A DNA stretch of 64,000 nucleotides, taken from Lysobacterales bacterium. Lineage in GTDB: Bacteria > Pseudomonadota > Gammaproteobacteria > Xanthomonadales > Ahniellaceae. The stretch is taken from contig JADKHK010000013.1 in NCBI GenBank assembly GCA_016721845.1, positions 2,090,501 through 2,154,500 on the forward strand, given 5' to 3'. Shown piece after piece: positions 46,320 to 54,681 of the stretch (within the stretch, counting starts at the first letter, position 1; every line of letters begins with the position of its first letter). The position numbers and the translations under genes were made by a program. The notes below the pieces were generated by a model that was not told the origin of the DNA, searched no databases, and saw nothing but the letters and a program-made list of their open reading frames with translations.

Positions 46320-47732
46320 TCAGGCGAATCGGCGCGACCAGAGGGCGACACCGGCCAGCAACAGGACCAGCAGGCCAAGGCCCAGCACGGACAACGCCGG
46401 CACCGGCACCGAAGGCGCGAGCGCCGTACCCGTGAGCGAGAACGTGCCGCCAACGGCATTCGTGGTGACCGTCATGAACTGGCTCGACCCGGGGCCGCTG
46501 GTCGGCGCATAGGTGTACAGCAGGGTGCAGCTGGCGCCCGCTGCCAGAGCGAACGGGGTCGAAGCCGAGCAGGTCCCGCCGCTGCGGGCAAACGGTGCGG
46601 CCGCCGCCGTCAACGCAGTGACGTCCAGCGATCCGGTACCGGTGTTGGACAAGGTCACGGCCTGCGCTGCGCTGGTCGAACCGACGAGGACGCTGCCGAA
46701 GTCGATCACTGCCGGCGAGATCGTCAGGTTGCCCTGGGTGCCGTTGCCGCTGAGCGCGATCGAGCCGCTGCCCGTCGTGTTCGCGGTGACGGTCAAGGAC
46801 TGGTTCGCCGCACCGGTGGCGGCCGGCGTGAAGGTGTAGTCGAGGGTGCAATTGGCGCCCGCGGCCAGCGTGATCGGCAAGGAGCCGCTGCAGGTACCGC
46901 CGCTGCGCGCGAACGAGCCCGAAGCCGCCGTCAGCGCGGTGACATCCAGGGACACGGTGCCGTCATTGCCCAAGGTGACGGTCTGCGCCGCACTCGTGGT
47001 TCCGACATTCTGGTTGCCGAAATTGATCGCGGTCGGCGTGATGGTCAGGTTGCCGGAACCGGCCACCGTCGGCGTGCCCAGCACATTCATCACGATGTGC
47101 ATGTTCGGGAAGCCGACGGTGGCCAGACTGGTCGGCGCGGCAATACCGCAATCCGACGCCTGAATGTATCCGGGAGCACTCTGCCCACCGTTGTTGGAGC
47201 CGATGAAGAACGAATGGCCGGCAGTTTGCCCGCTCGGAGAAAAGACTTCGGCGACCAGCTCGGCGCCGGCAGGCACTGCCGCCGTCACCGGCGCTTCCAG
47301 GATCGTCAGGGTCTGATCAGCGACCGACACCGCCGCCGTTCCGACCAGCACGCGGGTTCCGGCCGGAAACGTACCGCCGGTGTTGGCGTAGATGTTCACC
47401 GTGACCGGCTGCGTCGTCGCCGGATCGCCGGCATTGGCCTGTTCAACACCAAACTGCAGTGCGCAGACATCGAAGCCGTTGGGAAACGCGCCGAGCGAAA
47501 ACGCACGGAAATAGCTGTTGTTGGTGTGCAGACCGGTGGCGTTGCAGGAAATGCTCCCGGCCACGATCGACTGCGAGGTCGACTGCGTCAGCGTCGTCGT
47601 GCCGCAGCCGCCCAGCGCGCGCTGCCCTGCCGGCACGGCATTGACCACGCTGCTGCCGGAAAAGCTGGCTGCGGAAACCACGGATGCGAGGCCAAGCAAG
47701 GCCCCGCCGGTAAACAGGCGTCGAATCAACAT
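46320..47732 (-). CDS. Surface protein with two choice-of-anchor D repeats and IPTL-CTERM-type tail
   Basis: A 470-residue exported protein. The start at 47732 has GGGAG upstream and a signal peptide (MLIRRLFTGGALLGLASVVS). Residues 22-215 form a cysteine-containing domain of unknown type. Two near-identical Ig-like repeats of about 105 residues follow (GNLTITPTAINFGNQNVG and GNLTISPAVIDFGSVLVG), each with a Cys pair, as in choice-of-anchor D domains. The end is a sorting signal: PVPALSVLG, a hydrophobic helix and the basic WSRRFA, which fits the IPTL-CTERM class processed by exosortase H. No exosortase gene is visible in the window. Confidence 0.82.
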   Translation of the reverse strand: MLIRRLFTGGALLGLASVVSAASFSGSSVVNAVPAGQRALGGCGTTTLTQSTSQSIVAGSISCNATGLHTNNSYFRAFSLGAFPNGFDVCALQFGVEQANAGDPATTQPVTVNIYANTGGTFPAGTRVLVGTAAVSVADQTLTILEAPVTAAVPAGAELVAEVFSPSGQTAGHSFFIGSNNGGQSAPGYIQASDCGIAAPTSLATVGFPNMHIVMNVLGTPTVAGSGNLTITPTAINFGNQNVGTTSAAQTVTLGNDGTVSLDVTALTAASGSFARSGGTCSGSLPITLAAGANCTLDYTFTPAATGAANQSLTVTANTTGSGSIALSGNGTQGNLTISPAVIDFGSVLVGSTSAAQAVTLSNTGTGSLDVTALTAAAAPFARSGGTCSASTPFALAAGASCTLLYTYAPTSGPGSSQFMTVTTNAVGGTFSLTGTALAPSVPVPALSVLGLGLLVLLLAGVALWSRRFA

Positions 47733-47941
47733 GGAATCTCCCGAAAGTGTGATGGTGTTCAAGTCGAACTTGGGGAGCGTATCAAGAAATGCCGGATTCC
47801 GGCGAAACCGCCGGCACCACGTCCATACGCATCGAACGCCCGTTTCAAGCGCCGATTTAGCGCAAATCGCCTGCGATTCTGCGGCTAACTGGACAGGATT
47901 GTGTCGCGCCTGCAGACTACGGATTCTTTGACGGAAGCACC
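47733..47941. other. Intergenic region between IPTL-CTERM gene and aroQ
   Basis: The 209-bp gap separates two divergent genes and should hold both promoters. I see no confident -35/-10 pair, repeat or small reading frame in it. Confidence 0.6.
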
Positions 47942-48412
47942 GTGGCGAAGATCCTGCTGCTCAATGGCCCGAACCTCAACCTGCTCGGCACGCGCGAGCC
48001 GGCGGTGTACGGACATGCGACGCTGACCGAGATCGAGCAGCACCTGCGCCGCCTGGCGGTGGCGAACGGCCACGAACTGGCGGCGCTGCAATCGAACAGC
48101 GAACTGGCCTGGATCGAGCGCCTGCACCTTGCGCGGACCGATGGAACGTCGTTCATCATCGTCAATCCGGGCGCGTTCACCCATCAAAGTGTCGCCATCC
48201 GCGATGCCATCGTCGCGACCGGCCTGCCCTTCGTCGAAGTGCATTTGTCGAACGTGCATGCGCGCGAACCGTTCCGGCATCGCTCGCTGTTTTCCGATCG
48301 CGCCACAGGCGTCATCGCCGGCCTCGGGCCGGAAGGCTATGAATTCGCATTGACCGCCGCGTTCCGCCGACTGCAACTGGTCGCGGCAAACGGCATCCAG
48401 ACGGGGATCTGA
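47942..48412 (+). CDS. aroQ: Type II 3-dehydroquinate dehydratase AroQ
   Basis: AroQ dehydrates 3-dehydroquinate in the shikimate pathway. The 156-residue product starts at GTG 47942 with AKILLLNGPNLNLLGTREPAVYG, including the catalytic Tyr in the lid and the Arg. IIVNPGAFTHQSVAIRDAI and VHLSNVHAREPFRHRS supply the active-site Asn and His. The region normally reading as a Glu-rich helix is QSNSELAWIERLHLA. The aroQ-accB-accC order is common in Gammaproteobacteria. Confidence 0.95.
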   Translation: MAKILLLNGPNLNLLGTREPAVYGHATLTEIEQHLRRLAVANGHELAALQSNSELAWIERLHLARTDGTSFIIVNPGAFTHQSVAIRDAIVATGLPFVEVHLSNVHAREPFRHRSLFSDRATGVIAGLGPEGYEFALTAAFRRLQLVAANGIQTGI

Positions 48413-48450
48413 GCCTGGCGCTCGGATGCATTGAACACGGGAGGAACACC

Positions 48451-48939
48451 ATGGATCTTCGCAAGATCAAGAAACTCATCGACCTGCTTGAAGCCAGCGA
48501 CCTGAGCGAACTGGAAATCAAGGAGGGCGAGGAAGTCGTGCGTCTGGCGCGCATGCCGAAGAACATGCCGGTGATGATGTCCGCGCCCGCCGCGGCCGCT
48601 CCGGTGACGCATGTGCATGTCGAACAGCGTCCGAGTGCCGGCGGCCAGCACCACGCGCATGTCGAGGCCAGCCACGGCGGGGGCGGTGGTCGCGAACTGC
48701 CGGATGGTCACGTCATCCGCGCACCGATGGTCGGTACCTACTACGCCTCGCCGAACCCGGAAGCACCCGCTTTCGTCAAGGTCGGCCAGCAGGTCAAGGC
48801 CGGCGATGTGCTCGGCATCATCGAAGCGATGAAGATGTTCAACCAGATCGAGGCCGACATCTCGGGCACGGTCACCGCCATCCTGTCGACCAGCGGCCAG
48901 CCGGTCGAATTCGACGAACCCATGTTCGTGATCAGCTGA
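48451..48939 (+). CDS. accB: Biotin carboxyl carrier protein AccB
   Basis: The 162-residue carrier subunit of acetyl-CoA carboxylase. The N-terminal helix region MDLRKIKKLIDLLEASDLSE is followed by a Pro/Ala/His-rich linker, here with a His- and Gly-rich stretch (about 60-80), and the biotinyl domain with the biotinylated Lys128 in EAMKMFNQIEAD. accC begins 10 bp downstream. RBS GGAGG sits before the ATG. Confidence 0.97.
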   Translation: MDLRKIKKLIDLLEASDLSELEIKEGEEVVRLARMPKNMPVMMSAPAAAAPVTHVHVEQRPSAGGQHHAHVEASHGGGGGRELPDGHVIRAPMVGTYYASPNPEAPAFVKVGQQVKAGDVLGIIEAMKMFNQIEADISGTVTAILSTSGQPVEFDEPMFVIS

Positions 48940-48949
48940 GCGCGCCCCG

Positions 48950-50314
48950 ATGCTCAACAAGGTCGTCATCGCCAACCGCGGCGAAATCGCGCTCCGCGTG
49001 CTGCGCGCCTGCCACGCGCTGGGCATCAAGACCGTCGCGGTGCATTCCACCGTCGACCGCAATCTCAAACATGTCGGCATGGCCGATGAATCGGTCTGCA
49101 TCGGCCCGGCGCCGGCCTCCGACAGCTATCTCAACATTCCGCGCATCATTTCCGCCGCCGAAGTGACCGACGCCGAAGCCATCCATCCCGGCTACGGTTT
49201 CCTCAGCGAAAACGCCGACTTCGCCGAACGCGTCGAGAAATCCGGCTTCGTCTTCATCGGCCCGACCGCGGACGTGATCCGCCTGATGGGCGACAAGGTC
49301 GAGGCGATCAAGGCAATGAAGGCCGCGGGCGTGCCCTGCGTGCCCGGATCCGGCGGTCCGCTCGGCGAGAACACCGAGGAAAACGCGAAGTTCGCGAAGG
49401 ACATCGGCTACCCGGTGATCATCAAGGCCGCCGGCGGCGGCGGCGGTCGCGGGATGCGCGTCGTGCACACCGAAGCGGCCCTGCACAATGCCATCAGCAC
49501 CACCAAGGCCGAAGCCAAGGCGGCCTTCGGCAACGACATGGTCTACATGGAGAAATTCCTCGAAAACCCGCGCCATATCGAGATCCAGGTGCTCGCCGAT
49601 GGCCAGGGCAACGCGATCCATCTCGGCGAACGCGACTGCTCGATGCAGCGCCGCCACCAGAAGGTCGTCGAGGAAGCCCCCGCCCCCGGCATCACCCCGG
49701 AACAGCGCGAGGAGATCGGCAAGGTCTGCGTCGAAGCCTGCATCCGCATCGGCTATCGCGGCGCCGGCACCTTCGAGTTCCTGTACGAGAACGGCCGCTT
49801 CTACTTCATCGAGATGAATACGCGCATCCAGGTCGAACATCCGGTGACCGAACTCGTCACCGGCGTCGATCTGGTCCGCGAGCAACTGCTCATCGCCAGC
49901 GGCCACAAGCTGTCGATCCAGCAGAGCGACATCGTGCTGCGCGGCCATGCCATCGAATGCCGCATCAATGCCGAAGACCCTGACACCTTCATGCCGAGCC
50001 CCGGCCTGATCAAGCGTTTCCACGCACCGGGCGGTCCGGGGGTGCGGGTCGACACGCATATCTACGACGGCTACCGCATCCCGCCGAACTACGATTCGAT
50101 GATCGGCAAGCTGATCGTGCACGGCGCAACGCGCGAACAGGCGATCTCGCGCATGCGCGTGGCGCTGGCCGAAATGGTCGTGGACGGCATCAAGACCAAT
50201 GTGCCGCTGCAGTCCCGGATCATGGCCGACCGTGGCTTCCAGTCCGGCGGCATGAACATCCACTACCTCGAAAAACGCATTGCCGAACGCAAGGACAAGC
50301 CGATCGGGCTGTAA
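48950..50314 (+). CDS. accC: Biotin carboxylase AccC
   Basis: The 454-residue ATP-grasp enzyme carboxylates biotin on AccB, the first step of malonyl-CoA synthesis. It begins MLNKVVIANRGEIALRVLRA, carries the ATP-binding KAAGGGGGRGM loop, IHLGERDCSMQRRHQKVVEEAP and the catalytic FIEMNTRIQVEHPVTE. Length and motifs are normal. prmA starts 13 bp after its stop. Confidence 0.98.
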   Translation: MLNKVVIANRGEIALRVLRACHALGIKTVAVHSTVDRNLKHVGMADESVCIGPAPASDSYLNIPRIISAAEVTDAEAIHPGYGFLSENADFAERVEKSGFVFIGPTADVIRLMGDKVEAIKAMKAAGVPCVPGSGGPLGENTEENAKFAKDIGYPVIIKAAGGGGGRGMRVVHTEAALHNAISTTKAEAKAAFGNDMVYMEKFLENPRHIEIQVLADGQGNAIHLGERDCSMQRRHQKVVEEAPAPGITPEQREEIGKVCVEACIRIGYRGAGTFEFLYENGRFYFIEMNTRIQVEHPVTELVTGVDLVREQLLIASGHKLSIQQSDIVLRGHAIECRINAEDPDTFMPSPGLIKRFHAPGGPGVRVDTHIYDGYRIPPNYDSMIGKLIVHGATREQAISRMRVALAEMVVDGIKTNVPLQSRIMADRGFQSGGMNIHYLEKRIAERKDKPIGL

Positions 50315-50327
50315 CGGAGACGCAAGG

Positions 50328-51212
50328 ATGGCCTGGCTGGAATTGTCGATCGAGGTCGAGCAACGCTCGCTGTCGCGGGTCGAGGCGGCCCTGGAAGATC
50401 TGGAAGCGGCATCGATCACCCTGCTCGATGCCGAGGATCACCCGATCCTCGAACCCGGCCCCGGCGAAACGCCGCTGTGGCCGCAGGTGACGATTCGCGC
50501 ACTGTTTCCCGACCACGTCGACCGCATCGGCCTGTTCGACGCGCTGCAGATCATGGTGCCGTGGCTGACGCCGGAAAAGATCACCGCGCGCGGGGTCGCC
50601 GACGAGGACTGGACGCGGGTCTGGATGGACACGTTTCAGCCGATGCAGTTCGGCCGCCGCACCTGGATCTATCCGTCCACCAGCGAACCGCCGGCGGACG
50701 CCGAGGCCGCGATCGTGCGCCTCGACCCCGGCCTCGCCTTCGGCACCGGCACGCATCCGACGACGGCCCTGTGTTTGAGCTGGCTCGACGGCCTCGACCT
50801 GCGCGGCAAGACCGTGCTCGATTTCGGTTGCGGCTCCGGCATCCTCGCCATCGCCGCACTCAAGCTGGGTGCGACGCGCGCGATCGGCATCGACAACGAC
50901 CCGCAGGCGATCATCGCCAGCCGCGACAACGCCGAACGCAACGGCGTGGTCGGGCAACTCGATCTCTACCTGCCGGAGGACGTTCCGTCCGACCTGACCG
51001 CCGATGTCGTCGTCGCGAACATCCTCGCCGGCGCGCTGATTGCGCTGCAGCCCGTGATCACCGCCCATTGCCGCGCCGGCAGCCCGCTCGCCTTGTCCGG
51101 GGTCTTGGGCGATCAGGCCGAGGAAGTGGCGGCCGCCTACCGTGGCGACTTCGACGACTTGTGCGTGACGGCACAAGAAGACTGGGTACGGATCGGCGGC
51201 GTCCGTCGCTGA
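50328..51212 (+). CDS. prmA: Ribosomal protein L11 methyltransferase PrmA
   Basis: PrmA trimethylates L11 using S-adenosylmethionine. The 294-residue product has the N-terminal L11-binding domain and a methyltransferase domain with GLAFGTGTHPTTALCL, motif I VLDFGCGSGILAIAA, and ADVVVANILAGAL. The ATG at 50328 has AAGGA upstream. The accC-prmA linkage is conserved in related genera. Confidence 0.96.
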   Translation: MAWLELSIEVEQRSLSRVEAALEDLEAASITLLDAEDHPILEPGPGETPLWPQVTIRALFPDHVDRIGLFDALQIMVPWLTPEKITARGVADEDWTRVWMDTFQPMQFGRRTWIYPSTSEPPADAEAAIVRLDPGLAFGTGTHPTTALCLSWLDGLDLRGKTVLDFGCGSGILAIAALKLGATRAIGIDNDPQAIIASRDNAERNGVVGQLDLYLPEDVPSDLTADVVVANILAGALIALQPVITAHCRAGSPLALSGVLGDQAEEVAAAYRGDFDDLCVTAQEDWVRIGGVRR

Positions 51213-51223
51213 TCGCGCTGCGG

Positions 51224-51239
51224 CATAATCGCCGCGATG
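51224..51239 (+). promoter_or_regulatory. Possible short-leader promoter before the DUF3426 gene
   Basis: CATAAT (51224-51229) matches a -10 box and ends 7 bases before the ATG. With prmA ending 24 bp upstream, this would give the next gene its own nearly leaderless transcript. No -35 box is obvious. Confidence 0.35.
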
Positions 51240-52007
51240 TACACCCAGTGTCCCGAATGCCTGACGATCTACCGGATTCCGGTCGATGCGCTGACGCGCG
51301 CGCACGGGCGTGCGCGTTGCGGTGTGTGCCGGGCCGAATTCGATGCGCTGGCGACCCTGGCGGATCATCTGCCGACGGAACCGGTGAACAAGCTGGAACG
51401 CCATCAACCGGGACCGTTGCCGATCCTCGACGTACCGGCGATGCGGCCCAAGGCTGGTCAGCACGACCTGTTCGCGATCGACGAGGATGAGGAGATCGCG
51501 CCAGCACCCAGTTTCGTGCACGAGCCGCGGCCAACACCGCGCGGCAGCCGCATGCTGCGCTACGCCAATCTGCTGTTGCTGCTCGGCCTGCTCGCTCAGG
51601 CGACCTATGCCGGGCGCAGCTGGTGGATGAACGAGCCGCGACTGCGACCCTGGCTGGATGCCGCCTGCCTGCGCTTCGACTGCCGGCTGCCACCGCGCAC
51701 CGACCTTGGCCAGATCGCGCTGGTCTCGCGCGATGTGCGCCCGCACCCGAGCCAGGCCGGCGCCCTCATCATCTCGGCAACGATGCTGAATCGCGCCGCA
51801 TTCACCCAGCCCTACCCGATCGTCGAGATCACCCTGTCCGATCTCGACGAGCAACGCGTCGCGATGCGCCGGGTCGCGCCGCAGGACTATCTGGTCGATG
51901 CGCGTGCGCTGGCGCGCGGACTCGCCCCCAATGCGACGGCAACGATCGATCTCGAAGTGCAAGACCCCGGCCGCAATGCGGTCGCGTTCGAGTTCAAATT
52001 CCGTTAA
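51237..52007 (+). CDS. Zinc-ribbon, DUF3426 domain membrane protein
   Basis: The 256-residue protein begins with an MJ0042-type zinc ribbon (CPECLTIYRIP and CGVCRAEFDAL, four Cys), then a flexible linker, one membrane helix (LLLLLGLLAQATYAGRSWW, about 110-128) and a periplasmic DUF3426 domain with two Cys in ACLRFDCRLPP. Topology is cytoplasmic N-terminus, periplasmic C-terminus. Function unknown; often beside prmA in this group of bacteria. Confidence 0.9.
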   Translation: MYTQCPECLTIYRIPVDALTRAHGRARCGVCRAEFDALATLADHLPTEPVNKLERHQPGPLPILDVPAMRPKAGQHDLFAIDEDEEIAPAPSFVHEPRPTPRGSRMLRYANLLLLLGLLAQATYAGRSWWMNEPRLRPWLDAACLRFDCRLPPRTDLGQIALVSRDVRPHPSQAGALIISATMLNRAAFTQPYPIVEITLSDLDEQRVAMRRVAPQDYLVDARALARGLAPNATATIDLEVQDPGRNAVAFEFKFR

Positions 52008-52022
52008 AGGCGGAATGTTTCC

Positions 52023-52052
52023 TTGCCGCACGCAAACAGCGCCGGCTATAAC
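52023..52052 (+). promoter_or_regulatory. Candidate promoter of the DUF6776-bactofilin genes
   Basis: TTGCCG (52023-52028) and TATAAC (52047-52052) are separated by 18 bases, a plausible sigma-70 pair, with the ATG of the next gene 24 bases further on. Confidence 0.45.
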
Positions 52053-52076
52053 GCGCCTTCGCCTTTGCTGCCGTAC

Positions 52077-52844
52077 ATGAAGAACCCGTTCCGATCCCAC
52101 CCCAGTTCGACGCCGATGATCGTGCAGGCGCACGATCCTGCCGGCACGCGCCGCGCTCGCATCGCGCTGGTCGCCGGCTGGCTGCTGAGCCTGGCGGCGA
52201 CCTGGCTGATCGCGTCCTATCTGGCCGCGCCCGGCCTGTTCGACATGCGCCAGCGGCTGACCCAAGCCGAGTCGGAACGGGACCGCAGCCGCGACGAACT
52301 CGAGCAGGCGCGCGCGAAGCTCAGCATCAGCGAGCGCTCCGATCAGGTATCGCGCAGCGCCAACGAGGTCCTGCAGGAATCCCTGACCGCGAGCGAGGAT
52401 GAGATCGCCTCGCTGCGCGCCGACCTGGCGTTCTATCAGCGGCTGATGGGCGGCAAGGCGCCGCGCCAGGGGTTGACGGTGCAGCAACTGGCCCTGCGCC
52501 GCATCGGCGACGGCGACGGTTACGAGATGCGCGCGACACTGACCCAGAACCTGCGCAAGGGCGAGATCACCAGCGGTTCGGCCAGCATCCGCGTCGAAGG
52601 CATGCTGAAGGGCGCACTGCGCGCGCTCGAATGGAACGAACTGCCCCAGCACAAGCCGGCACAGGCGCCGGATTTTTCCTTCAAGTATTTCCAGGAACTC
52701 GACGTCAGCTTCGTGCTGCCGGAAGGCTTTACCCCCAACCGCGTCGTGCTCGTGATGAAATCCGCGCAGGGCGACCAATTCGAGCGCAGCTTCCCCTGGG
52801 ATCAGACACTCGCCACCGGAGCAGATGAGCATGTTTGGAAGTAA
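52077..52844 (+). CDS. DUF6776-family membrane protein
   Basis: I start at the ATG at 52077 (MKNPFRSHPSSTP); an upstream in-frame ATG at 52023 would overlap the promoter. The 255-residue product has one membrane helix (IALVAGWLLSLAATWLIASYL), a coiled coil (about 60-115, RLTQAESERDRSRDELEQAR) and a beta-rich domain (about 125-250). It resembles the DUF6776 family. It overlaps the bactofilin gene by 20 bases, so the two proteins probably act together at the inner membrane. Confidence 0.75.
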   Translation: MKNPFRSHPSSTPMIVQAHDPAGTRRARIALVAGWLLSLAATWLIASYLAAPGLFDMRQRLTQAESERDRSRDELEQARAKLSISERSDQVSRSANEVLQESLTASEDEIASLRADLAFYQRLMGGKAPRQGLTVQQLALRRIGDGDGYEMRATLTQNLRKGEITSGSASIRVEGMLKGALRALEWNELPQHKPAQAPDFSFKYFQELDVSFVLPEGFTPNRVVLVMKSAQGDQFERSFPWDQTLATGADEHVWK

Positions 52845-53322
52845 CAAGAACAGCAACAACCGGCCGACGATGACGATCGACACGCTGATCGGCGCCAAGA
52901 CCAAGATCAAGGGCGACATCACGTTTTCCGGTGGCTTCCGCGTCGACGGCTGCGTCGTCGGCACCGTCAGCTCGGACGGCGGTCCGGACTCGGTCCTGTC
53001 GATTTCCGACCAGGGTTCGGTGGAAGGCGAAGTGCGCGCCCCGCACGTGATCATCAACGGCGTCATGAAGGGCGACGTGATCGCCAGCGAACGGGTCGAA
53101 CTCGCGGCGCAGGCGCGCGTGCATGGCAACGTGCATTACAAGGTGCTGGAAATGGCTGCGGGCGCGCAGATCACCGGCCGCGTCGTGCGCGAGGACGAAC
53201 CCCGCAAGCAATTGCCGAAGCCCGAGCCCAAAGCCGACGTCGCCGCCGGCGACGGCGAATCGGCGATCGACGTGCGCGTCGAGCCCAGGGACAAGTCCAA
53301 GGTCGACGCCAAGCGCAACTGA
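52825..53322 (+). CDS. Bactofilin (polymer-forming cytoskeletal protein)
   Basis: The 165-residue protein has the bactofilin beta-helix (about residues 17-125): IDTLIGAKTKIKGDITFSGG, VDGCVVGTVSS, GSVEGEVRAPHVIINGVMKGD. Short, disordered ends flank it, the C-terminal one Lys/Pro/Asp-rich. Bactofilins polymerise without nucleotide at the membrane and guide cell-wall or polarity functions. A membrane partner is probably the overlapping DUF6776 gene product. Confidence 0.93.
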   Translation: MSMFGSNKNSNNRPTMTIDTLIGAKTKIKGDITFSGGFRVDGCVVGTVSSDGGPDSVLSISDQGSVEGEVRAPHVIINGVMKGDVIASERVELAAQARVHGNVHYKVLEMAAGAQITGRVVREDEPRKQLPKPEPKADVAAGDGESAIDVRVEPRDKSKVDAKRN

Positions 53323-53377
53323 CCGGTTGAATCACGCGTGCGCCAGCCCGATCTGAAGGTGCAGCCAGGAGTTCGTC

Positions 53378-53746
53378 ATGAACGAGATCGCCACCCCGAA
53401 TTACCAGACCAGTGCCGCTTCGGCGCTGAACTTCACTGCGTCAGCGGCGCGCAAGGTGCGCGAACTGATCGATGAAGAGCAGAACCCGGCGCTGAAGCTG
53501 CGCGTCTACATCCAGGGTGGCGGCTGTTCGGGCTTCCAGTACGGCTTCAGCTTCGAGGAAGCGGCCGAGGAGGATGACCTCGCGGTCGAACGCGATGGCA
53601 TCACCCTGCTCTGCGACCCGCTCAGCCTGCAATACCTCGGCGGCGCCGAGATCGATTACAGCGAGAGTCTGCAGGGTGCGCAGTTCGTGATTCGCAATCC
53701 CAATGCGAAGACGACTTGCGGCTGCGGTTCGTCGTTCACGGTCTGA
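53378..53746 (+). CDS. erpA: Iron-sulfur cluster insertion protein ErpA
   Basis: A 122-residue A-type carrier that delivers Fe-S clusters to apoproteins. The three ligands are C50 in IQGGGCSGFQYGF and C114, C116 in TTCGCGSSF. ErpA rather than IscA or SufA is chosen from the N-terminal extension and location outside isc/suf loci. nudC starts 2 bases after its stop. Confidence 0.93.
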   Translation: MNEIATPNYQTSAASALNFTASAARKVRELIDEEQNPALKLRVYIQGGGCSGFQYGFSFEEAAEEDDLAVERDGITLLCDPLSLQYLGGAEIDYSESLQGAQFVIRNPNAKTTCGCGSSFTV

Positions 53747-53748
53747 GC

Positions 53749-54681
53749 ATGGACGTCGCGTTCATCGGCGGCGCGCTGGACCGTAACGGCGAATCGCGCG
53801 ATGACGCTCGCTGGTTGCGAGCGCGCTTCGACGATGATCTCGCCCAGGTCATCGTGCTGCGCGGCCATCGCGATGTGCTGCTCGCGCAACCGGAACCGCG
53901 TCTGCTCAGCATCCCGCTGCCGCTGCTGCGCGACCGCTTCGAATTCGAACGCTTCAACTACCTCGGCCAGCAGGATGTGCGCACGCTGTTCGCGCTCGCG
54001 TTGCGCGATGACGAACACGATGAGTTCGCGGCGATCCACCAGGCCGTCGCCAGCGAGTTGCGCGCCGCTGCGATGAACCTGCCACCGCATGAGGCTGGCC
54101 TCGCCGCATTTGCGAGCTCGCTCGCCTACTGGCAATCGCGCTCGCGCCATTGCAGCGTCTGCGGTTCACGCACGATCTTCACCGCCGGCGGCCATCGCGC
54201 CCTGTGCAGCAACGGCGATTGCGGCGCAGCGTTCTTCCCGCGCACCGATCCCTGCGTGATCATGCTCGTGCACGACGGCGAACGCGCCTTGCTCGGACGC
54301 CAACCGTCCTGGCCGGAAGGCCGCTATTCGACCCTGGCCGGTTTCGTCGAACCCGGCGAAACCCTCGAAGATGCGGTGCGCCGCGAGACCTTCGAGGAGG
54401 CAGGGATCCGCGTTGGCGACTGTCACTACCAGGGCTCGCAACCCTGGCCATTTCCGGCCTCGCTGATGCTCGGATTCCGCGCGCAGGCCCTCTCCAACGA
54501 CATCCGCATCGGCGCGGAAATGGCCGACGTGCGCTGGTTCACCCGCCACGAACTCCGCTCCGGCGCCGTCAAGCTCTCGCCACGCTTCTCGATCTCGCGT
54601 CATCTCATCGACACCTGGATCGCCGGCGAGGCCACGACCGAGCATCACCCGCAAACAGGTGCTTACGTCCAGATGCCATAG
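53749..54681 (+). CDS. nudC: NADH/NAD(+) diphosphatase NudC
   Basis: NudC hydrolyses NAD(H) and removes NAD caps from RNA. The 310-residue product starts at the ATG at 53749. A zinc ribbon is formed by C135, C138, C153, C158. The Nudix box spans about 188-210 (GFVEPGETLEDAVRRETFEE), and the NudC-specific SQPWPFPASLMLGF follows. The 3' end overlaps the converging glnE gene by 19 bp. Confidence 0.95.
   Translation: MDVAFIGGALDRNGESRDDARWLRARFDDDLAQVIVLRGHRDVLLAQPEPRLLSIPLPLLRDRFEFERFNYLGQQDVRTLFALALRDDEHDEFAAIHQAVASELRAAAMNLPPHEAGLAAFASSLAYWQSRSRHCSVCGSRTIFTAGGHRALCSNGDCGAAFFPRTDPCVIMLVHDGERALLGRQPSWPEGRYSTLAGFVEPGETLEDAVRRETFEEAGIRVGDCHYQGSQPWPFPASLMLGFRAQALSNDIRIGAEMADVRWFTRHELRSGAVKLSPRFSISRHLIDTWIAGEATTEHHPQTGAYVQMP

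Noticed and set aside
46513..47163. Repeats in the IPTL-CTERM gene as a CRISPR or tandem DNA array
   Set aside because: They are two protein-domain repeats of about 105 codons, with no short repeats and spacers.
50220..53129. Minus-strand open frame of 969 codons across prmA, DUF3426 and bactofilin
   Set aside because: Shadow frame of four well-supported plus-strand genes.
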